Assembly: GCA_003280105.1 (NCBI GenBank)
Contig: QCFX01000016.1
Span: 1 to 37,714 of the forward strand
Source: Prochlorococcus sp. AG-363-N20
GTDB taxonomy: Bacteria; Cyanobacteriota; Cyanobacteriia; PCC-6307; Cyanobiaceae
Direction of reading: 5' to 3'
DNA length: 37,714 nt
Under the pieces are notes generated by a model. That model was not told where the DNA came from and ran no database searches. It worked only from the letters and a program-made list of their open reading frames with translations. The stretch's first letter is position 1. Each line of letters opens with the position of its first letter. A program made the position numbers and the translations under genes. Below are positions 32,716 to 37,714 of this stretch, piece after piece.

Positions 32716-33384
32716 ATGAAATATGATGTTCTCTATTCCTTTAGAAGATGTCCTTACGCAATTAGAGCTAGATGGGCTTTATTAAAAACACATCACATAG
32801 TTGTTTTGAGAGAAGTTAAATTAAAAAATAAGCCTCAAGAATTTCTAGAAATATCTCCTAAAGGAACAGTGCCTGTGTTGGTAACAAAAGACGGAATCAT
32901 TATTGAGGAGAGCTTAGACATAATGAAATGGGCATTAGATAATAGTTCCAGTAATGCTATTTTTACTAACTCAGATCCCTCAGAAATATTGTTGATAGAA
33001 AAACTAATCATTCAAAATGACACTAAATTTAAATATCATCTTGACAGGTATAAGTATTCATTTAGATTCGATCAATCAAAACAAGAATATCATAAAGAAA
33101 AAGCTTTTAATATTTTATTAGATTTGGAATCAAGCATTACATTCTCTAAGAATGAAAATAAGTATTGTTTAATAAACAATCACGAAAGTTTGGCAGATTG
33201 GTCCATTTGGCCTTTCGTGAGACAGTTTAGATCTGTCAATAAGGAAGCCTTTGATAACGAACAATCAATACCATTACTAAAACAATGGTTAAATTCATAT
33301 ATCGATGATCCTATCTTTCCTAAATTAATGATTAAGACAACCCCTTGGAGTTCTAGTCAGAAGCCTTTATTATTTCCTAATTAA
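32716..33384 (+). CDS. Glutathione S-transferase family protein
   Basis: 222 residues. The N-terminal thioredoxin-like domain (1-75) has the redox site RRCPYAIRARWALL near residues 10-23, with Cys-Pro-Tyr as in omega-class GST or glutaredoxin-2. It also has SPKGTVPVLVTKDG with the cis-Pro and IIEESLDIMKWAL with the glutathione-binding Glu-Ser. An all-helical C-terminal domain follows. A disulfide or dehydroascorbate-type role is likely. It ends 7 bp before the dehydrogenase gene at 33392 and is probably co-transcribed. Confidence 0.87.
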   Translation: MKYDVLYSFRRCPYAIRARWALLKTHHIVVLREVKLKNKPQEFLEISPKGTVPVLVTKDGIIIEESLDIMKWALDNSSSNAIFTNSDPSEILLIEKLIIQNDTKFKYHLDRYKYSFRFDQSKQEYHKEKAFNILLDLESSITFSKNENKYCLINNHESLADWSIWPFVRQFRSVNKEAFDNEQSIPLLKQWLNSYIDDPIFPKLMIKTTPWSSSQKPLLFPN

Positions 33385-33391
33385 TTTAACT

Positions 33392-34276
33392 ATGTTTAGT
33401 TCTAGCAAATTTAACGAAACAAAAATTGGTTTTATAGGCTTAGGAGCTATTGGTAAGCCAATGGCAAAGAATTTACATATAGCAGGCTTCATTTTGAAAG
33501 TTTATAACCGAACTATAGATATCAATGATTTAGAGCCCATGAACATTTCTCAAGCGTGCTCGTCACCTATTGAGGTGGCTTCTGATATAGATGTTTTAGC
33601 AATCTGTCTACCTGACGAAAAGGCTGTAGAAGAAGTTATTTTTGGTGATAAAGGTGCAATAAACTCATTAGCAGAAAGAAACATAATTGTTGATTTTTCT
33701 ACAATTTCGCCTGATAGTGCAAAGTCTTTTTCTTCCAGGTGTAAACAATATAATATTGATTATATAGATGCTCCCGTTACTGGAGGAACAGAAGGAGCAA
33801 TAAATGGAAGCTTATCAATTCTTCTAGGTGGAAATTATCTGGCGGTAGAGAAAATCAGACCTATTTTATCTATACTAGGGAATAATATACATTTCTTTGG
33901 TGAATCAGGGAGTGGTCAGAAGGTTAAAGCCGTCAATCAAGTTTTAGTAGCAGGAGCTTATGCCTCTTTAGCTGAAGCTATCGTATTAGCTCAATCACTC
34001 GAATTGCCAATGGAGCAAGTTATAAGCTCTTTATCAAAAGGTGCGGGGTCTTCTTGGGCCTTAAAAAATAGGTCTATTTCAATGATAAATGATTATTATC
34101 CTTTGGGTTTTAAGCTTTCTCTTCACAATAAAGATTTGGATATTGCCCTAAAAGTTGCTAATAGGTTAGGTTTGGATTTAGCAATAACAAAGCAAATTAA
34201 ATTAAAAGAAGAAGAATTAATTTCTTTAGGCTATGGAGATCATGACCTTTCAGTTCTCAGAAAGTCATTTGATTGA
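33392..34276 (+). CDS. Beta-hydroxyacid dehydrogenase, NAD(P)-dependent
   Basis: 294 residues of the 3-hydroxyisobutyrate/tartronate-semialdehyde reductase family. The Rossmann site is KIGFIGLGAIGKPMAKNL (11-28), the substrate motif DAPVTGGTEGAINGSL follows, and the catalytic-type Lys is in GQKVKAVNQ. The C-terminal helical domain is complete. Likely substrates are small hydroxy acids such as glyoxylate, succinic semialdehyde or tartronate semialdehyde (GLYR-like). Paired with a GST in one transcript; a shared detoxification role is inference. Confidence 0.88.
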   Translation: MFSSSKFNETKIGFIGLGAIGKPMAKNLHIAGFILKVYNRTIDINDLEPMNISQACSSPIEVASDIDVLAICLPDEKAVEEVIFGDKGAINSLAERNIIVDFSTISPDSAKSFSSRCKQYNIDYIDAPVTGGTEGAINGSLSILLGGNYLAVEKIRPILSILGNNIHFFGESGSGQKVKAVNQVLVAGAYASLAEAIVLAQSLELPMEQVISSLSKGAGSSWALKNRSISMINDYYPLGFKLSLHNKDLDIALKVANRLGLDLAITKQIKLKEEELISLGYGDHDLSVLRKSFD

Positions 34277-34304
34277 TATCTAACTTTTCTCTCAATTTTT
34301 GATT

Positions 34305-34517
34305 TTATTTGGTTATGTACATCTCTTTAGATGTTTCCAGAACTAACAAGTATAATTCCTCGTCAATTTCTCTTATGTCATATTCGACAGGTAAGAAACC
34401 ATGAATATGTTCATGAACTGCCATCCAGCAACAACGTTCAATTTCCTTAGACTCTTTACCTGCAATTTCTATAGACCGCAAAGATAATTTGTTGACTAGC
34501 TCAGCGGAGGCTTTCAT
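34305..34517 (-). CDS. Hypothetical protein, 70 residues
   Basis: Soluble and helical: MKASAELVNKLSLRSIEIAGKESKEIERCCWMAVHEHIHGFLPVEYD. It has a possible metal site (CCW, HEHIH) but no recognised family. The ending is acidic. Two small genes follow on its strand and the other. Confidence 0.55.
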   Translation of the reverse strand: MKASAELVNKLSLRSIEIAGKESKEIERCCWMAVHEHIHGFLPVEYDIREIDEELYLLVLETSKEMYITK

Positions 34518-34571
34518 TTGGAACTTATTGGTTAATAAAGTTTAGTTCATCCTTTAACTTTCAAAGAAAAT

Positions 34572-34742
34572 TCATTTGACATTGCCAATTGATAGATAAT
34601 GTCCTTGTACATACATTTTTCTATTGAGCTGTATTTGTAGTTCTTGACGCCTTTTCTCAAGAAGTAATTCATTTCTATGTAGCTTATAAGCTATCCAAGC
34701 GACACCAACTCCGATAACAGTAGGGATTGCCTTTATCAACAT
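34572..34742 (-). CDS. Small membrane-anchored protein, 56 residues
   Basis: The minus-strand ATG at 34742 opens MLIKAIPTVIGVGVAWIAYKL (an N-terminal anchor), then a charged helix HRNELLLEKRRQELQIQLNRKM and a short polar end. Its 5' region carries a 9-bp perfect inverted repeat (34763-34792). No family recognised. Confidence 0.55.
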   Translation of the reverse strand: MLIKAIPTVIGVGVAWIAYKLHRNELLLEKRRQELQIQLNRKMYVQGHYLSIGNVK

Positions 34743-34762
34743 GATTTTTCTTTTTTCTTAAG

Positions 34763-34792
34763 TTACCAGAGGCTTAGACAATTCTCTGGTAA
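34763..34792. promoter_or_regulatory. 9-bp inverted repeat before two small divergent genes
   Basis: TTACCAGAG (34763-34771) is the exact inverse of CTCTGGTAA (34784-34792). It lies 20 bp upstream of the minus-strand gene at 34572. A hairpin or dimeric-regulator site is possible. Confidence 0.4.
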
Positions 34793-34885
34793 TAGAGTAT
34801 AAACACCTAATGTGAGCCTATCTCTCGTGCCGCGCACTTGTCTTTTTTCTTTTTTAAGGCAATATAAAACCCCGCATCAAAACAG

Positions 34886-35050
34886 ATGCAATATTATTTA
34901 AAGCTATTTTTATTGTCAGTTTCTTCATTTTTCATTGCTGGGACTATTGGTTGTTTTGCGGCAATTAATATTTATTCAGCTCAATCTGCAGAAACTCCTC
35001 AATCAACGCATATTAAGACTGTTACATATCTCTCCTTAAGGGGTAATTAA
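34886..35050 (+). CDS. Small membrane or exported protein, 54 residues
   Basis: The ATG at 34886 opens MQYYLKLFLLSVSSFFIAGTIGCFAAINIYS, a membrane or signal segment. A polar end with SAQSAETPQSTH follows, so it could be secreted (cut after SAQSA is conceivable). No family recognised. Confidence 0.5.
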   Translation: MQYYLKLFLLSVSSFFIAGTIGCFAAINIYSAQSAETPQSTHIKTVTYLSLRGN

Positions 35051-35111
35051 TTGGCTTAAGGAAAATAGGTTTTATAAGGAGGAATTGAATTATGCCGCCA
35101 GATATAAGGGA

Positions 35112-35330
35112 TTAATCTTCCCATGGATCTTTTGAGTAGTCTTTTTCCATCGCCATCACCCCTTGTAAAGCCTCTTCTTTTTCAGCTTTTAAATCTTTCC
35201 ATTCGCACCACATTGCGTTTAACAACCAACTTTGTGAAAGTGATTGGGCCCCATTTTCTAATAGTTTCACTTGAGAGGGCTTAAGCAGTTTCCAGGCTTT
35301 GTATTCATCCTTCCAGTTTTCTTCGTTCAT
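35112..35330 (-). CDS. Hypothetical protein, 72 residues
   Basis: Soluble and helix-rich with many Trp and charged residues (ENWKDEYKAWKLLKPSQVKLLENGAQSL, QSWLLNAMWCEWKDLKAEKEE). No family recognised. Clear ATG and normal composition. Confidence 0.55.
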   Translation of the reverse strand: MNEENWKDEYKAWKLLKPSQVKLLENGAQSLSQSWLLNAMWCEWKDLKAEKEEALQGVMAMEKDYSKDPWED

Positions 35331-35576
35331 GATAAGGAGTAAATTCTTCTTAATTTTCCTATGAAAGTCTAACTCCGCAACCCCTTTATGAACCTAAAGT
35401 ACAAAAGGCATACATACCCAAAACACATTGACTTGTTTTATTAGCATTGTTAACTGGTCCTATTAAAACCAAAGTCTTTATGTAACCTAATTAACTATCA
35501 ACTTTTTAAAGAATTTATAGCCAACCTTCCCTTATAGAGAAAATGATTTATAATAAATACTTTCCAAGTAATAAAA

Positions 35577-35771
35577 ATGGCAATTGACCCCGTAGTAGTA
35601 CCTAATTCAAGCAATGAAGGAGAGCATGCTGTCAGATTTATTCCCAGATGGACAATTTATTTAATTGCTGGAGTTTCTGTTCTACTTGTTATTAGTCTAG
35701 TTAAAGCATTCTTGCCTTTGCTTGTAATGGGTATCCTTCTCACATTTATTTGGAGACAATCTACTAAATAA
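35577..35771 (+). CDS. Small membrane protein, 64 residues
   Basis: Polar N-terminus (MAIDPVVVPNSSNEGEHAVR), two hydrophobic stretches (WTIYLIAGVSVLLVISLVKAF and LLVMGILLTFIW) and a short basic end RQSTK. Likely a two-span hairpin in the membrane. No family recognised. Confidence 0.6.
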   Translation: MAIDPVVVPNSSNEGEHAVRFIPRWTIYLIAGVSVLLVISLVKAFLPLLVMGILLTFIWRQSTK

Positions 35772-35830
35772 TGAATTTAAATTCATATAATATTATCATG
35801 AATTTATAAATAACCTAATTTAGCAAAGTA

Positions 35831-36409
35831 TTAAATAAATTTAATTTGATTAATTCTTTCTTGAGCTATTATTTCTATAAACCTCCAAACAGCTCTATGT
35901 TTCCAATGTTCATTCTCACCTCCAACTCTTTTTTTACTTTCCTCTAAATAATCTTCACCGAATTGTGTGCTTAGTGTTTCTTTGATTTCTTGCTGGTTTT
36001 CATCATAAAACTTCTCTGCTTCTTCTAGTTGCAAATGTTTATTAGCTTTCCCAGAGATACATCCCAATTCGGCTATTAATTTTAATTGCTCTGAAGTATA
36101 ACTTTCTAATATCTCCTTGCTTGCATTATTGTTTATAGTCGCAAGATTCTGCTCTTTTTTTGCTCTAATTAACTCTGTACTAAATAAGTCCAACCTACAA
36201 TTTGCAGACCCATCATCAGATATCTCTCCATATCCAGCTCCAATACAAAGTTGGTCTCCATTGTTTGATACATTCTTTCTATTTCTCTCAATATATTTGA
36301 GTAGCTCTTTCCCTTTTAGAGGCGAAGCTATTTCTTGAGAATGTTTTTGTGAACCTCTGTTCTCGGAAGAAAAAGAACCATTATTTACAGAAATAGATGA
36401 GTTTTTCAT
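35831..36409 (-). CDS. Hypothetical protein, 192 residues
   Basis: A Ser/Asn-rich, low-complexity N-terminus (1-30) precedes a hydrophilic part (LLKYIERNRKNVSNNGDQLCIGAGYGEISDDGSANCRL) with two Cys. The second half is helical, ending HWKHRAVWRFIEIIAQERI. No membrane span, signal or recognised family. The length and open frame support a real gene. Confidence 0.55.
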   Translation of the reverse strand: MKNSSISVNNGSFSSENRGSQKHSQEIASPLKGKELLKYIERNRKNVSNNGDQLCIGAGYGEISDDGSANCRLDLFSTELIRAKKEQNLATINNNASKEILESYTSEQLKLIAELGCISGKANKHLQLEEAEKFYDENQQEIKETLSTQFGEDYLEESKKRVGGENEHWKHRAVWRFIEIIAQERINQIKFI

Positions 36410-36533
36410 TAAGACAATAAAAATTTTTCAAAAATAAATGCAAATCATTTAGATTAGCCTTGGCTTATTATTCTAATAACTAAAATTAGATTGGGTTGAA
36501 ACCAGTTACGTTAGTTAAAAAATTATTGGAACT

Positions 36534-36920
36534 TTAAATCCTTTCTAAGCAAATACCTTTGGGATGATCATAATTTACCTTCCAAACTCTTTCGCAAATC
36601 TCGCAGAGATCCTTTAATAACGCATTTGAATCCCCAAAGCGTAACCAGCTAGATTTGATTCCTGGTAATTTGGATTGCAATAACTCCATATCTATAACAG
36701 TTAAAAGTATACTTTTATCTAGGTGAGCCCTTTTAATATGACCAGCATCTGTTTTTGCAATTACTCTCAGAAGAATGTCTGAGACAAGCTTTTGCCCCTC
36801 TTTTTGATACTCCTTATCAATTTCTCCACCTCCTTTTATTGACTTGCCTCCTATTGGCATGAGTCGCTCTCCATTTTGCTCAACCAAGGCAATTGCTACT
36901 AGATACGGAAATTCAGCCAT
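36534..36920 (-). CDS. Hypothetical protein, 128 residues
   Basis: A soluble alpha/beta protein starting MAEFPYLVAIALVEQNGERLMPIGGKSIKGGG, with a small Gly-rich turn, followed by helices (KEGQKLVSDILLRVIAK). Two Cys near the C-terminus lie in DLCEICERVWKV. No family recognised. It is divergent from the glycosyltransferase gene at 37091. Confidence 0.55.
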   Translation of the reverse strand: MAEFPYLVAIALVEQNGERLMPIGGKSIKGGGEIDKEYQKEGQKLVSDILLRVIAKTDAGHIKRAHLDKSILLTVIDMELLQSKLPGIKSSWLRFGDSNALLKDLCEICERVWKVNYDHPKGICLERI

Positions 36921-37090
36921 TGCTCAAATTTTGGTTGTTGAGTAGAGGACGCTTTTCGGAATTCTGAATAATTTCAATGCAATGGCCTATGCTCATTAAC
37001 AATAATATTATAGTGCCAGAAGGATGATGACAAATCTCACCTCTCCTAATTCTAACTACTAGACAATAATTTAATCACAATTAAACACTG

Positions 37091-37714
37091 ATGAATAAAC
37101 CTCTAAGTACAATTCTCGATAGCTCAATATCCTTAGTTGTTGGATGTATCAACACAGACTATCCAAAACTTATTAAATTAATTGGAAAGCTAGGAGATAA
37201 TAAAGAATATGTAAATGAGATTGTTTGTATCATCAGCAATATAAAAATAGAAGCAACAGAGATACAACAAGAATTATCTAATATCTCTCCAATTACAATA
37301 AAAGTATTTTGCTATCAAGAAACACTTCTTCCTGGTGCTGCTAGAAATATGGGTATTGCTAAAGCTAAAAGTTCATATATAGCATTTTTAGATACAAGTA
37401 CTATCCCATCAACAAATTGGTTGAATCAAGCTAAATCAGTAATGAGAGCTTCTAACAAGATGGCAATCCTAGGTAGAACTAAATACGTTGGACAGACTAA
37501 ATTTGAGCTTGCTTTCATAGCCTCAACCTATGGAAATAATCCTTTATATACAGTACCTGGAACAATTATTAGTAAGCAATTGATCTCACAAATTGGATAC
37601 TTTATTCCTTCTCTAAGATCTGGAGAGGATGCGGAATGGATTGAACGTGCAAAGTACTTTGAACCAAATATAAGGGACTCTCGAACTCCTTTCTTGCTTT
37701 ACGAAGATATTAAG
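37091..37714 (+). CDS. GT2-type glycosyltransferase, cut by right edge
   Basis: The ATG at 37091 opens an unbroken frame to the end of the window (208 codons), so the C-terminus is missing. It has the GT-A start ISLVVGCINTDYPKLIKLI and the PGAARNMGIAKAKSSYIAFLDTS block, where DTS takes the place of the usual DxD/DDD. GTIISKQLISQIGYF and SGEDAEWIERAK follow, with the ED catalytic motif typical of GT2. It continues the surface-glycan theme of this region. Confidence 0.8.
   Translation, partial: MNKPLSTILDSSISLVVGCINTDYPKLIKLIGKLGDNKEYVNEIVCIISNIKIEATEIQQELSNISPITIKVFCYQETLLPGAARNMGIAKAKSSYIAFLDTSTIPSTNWLNQAKSVMRASNKMAILGRTKYVGQTKFELAFIASTYGNNPLYTVPGTIISKQLISQIGYFIPSLRSGEDAEWIERAKYFEPNIRDSRTPFLLYEDIK

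Noticed and set aside
1-37714. CRISPR array or insertion sequence
   Set aside because: No spaced direct-repeat series or transposase gene with terminal inverted repeats is visible anywhere in the window.

Overview
The window looks like low-light Prochlorococcus chromosome. The grounds are AT-rich DNA densely packed with tiny membrane proteins, a cyanobacterial AbrB regulator (cyAbrB), a PsbN-like protein, a 6Sa RNA directly behind purK, and an sRNA with the exact Yfr1 core motif. No strain name can be supported from the sequence alone.

Layout. (1) 1-7.5 kb is core chromosome: aroB (cut by the left edge), purK, 6Sa RNA, cyAbrB, several small membrane-protein genes (one broken at an 11-base homopolymer), a psbN-like gene, Yfr1 with a consensus promoter, a DUF4278 mini-gene and tRNA-Pro(UGG). 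(2) 7.56-20.69 kb is a 13.1-kb integrated element of the tycheposon/satellite type. It is bounded by the 3' 44 bp of tRNA-Pro and an exact 44-bp copy of it. It carries a tyrosine integrase just inside the right end, a Toprim plus SF3-helicase primase, an excisionase-like HTH protein, a probable phage terminase small subunit just inside the left end, and the C-terminal stub of a second integrase. (3) 20.7-37.7 kb is a variable chromosomal region. It holds a surface-glycan cluster (FkbM methyltransferase, two complete glycosyltransferases and one cut by the right edge, DUF2723 GT-C-like protein, sugar epimerase, AglD-type membrane protein), a GST and beta-hydroxyacid dehydrogenase pair, a DUF2130 protein, a catalytically dead-looking LigA adenylation-domain protein, and many small unknown genes.

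The element's cargo (12-19 kb) is a compact phosphate/arsenate module. A Crp-family regulator (PtrA-like) diverges from a PstS phosphate-binding lipoprotein, and an ArsR repressor diverges from GAPDH-arsJ-chrA. The known ArsJ pathway uses GAPDH to make 1-arseno-3-phosphoglycerate from arsenate and ArsJ to export it, so the module pairs phosphate scavenging with removal of the arsenate that comes in with phosphate. The most interesting sequence signal is that both divergent intergenic regions carry the same perfect operator, ATCAA-N6-TTGAT: three copies before pstS and two before arsR, all 18-19 bp apart. This suggests one regulator, most simply ArsR, ties the two halves together.

The element also shows candidate integrase arm sites (GCCAACAAA, paired with an 11-bp period just inside both ends) and a second decayed tRNA-Pro fragment. 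With the integrase stub, these suggest earlier or nested integration at the same tRNA. The terS-like gene suggests that a helper phage may package the element.
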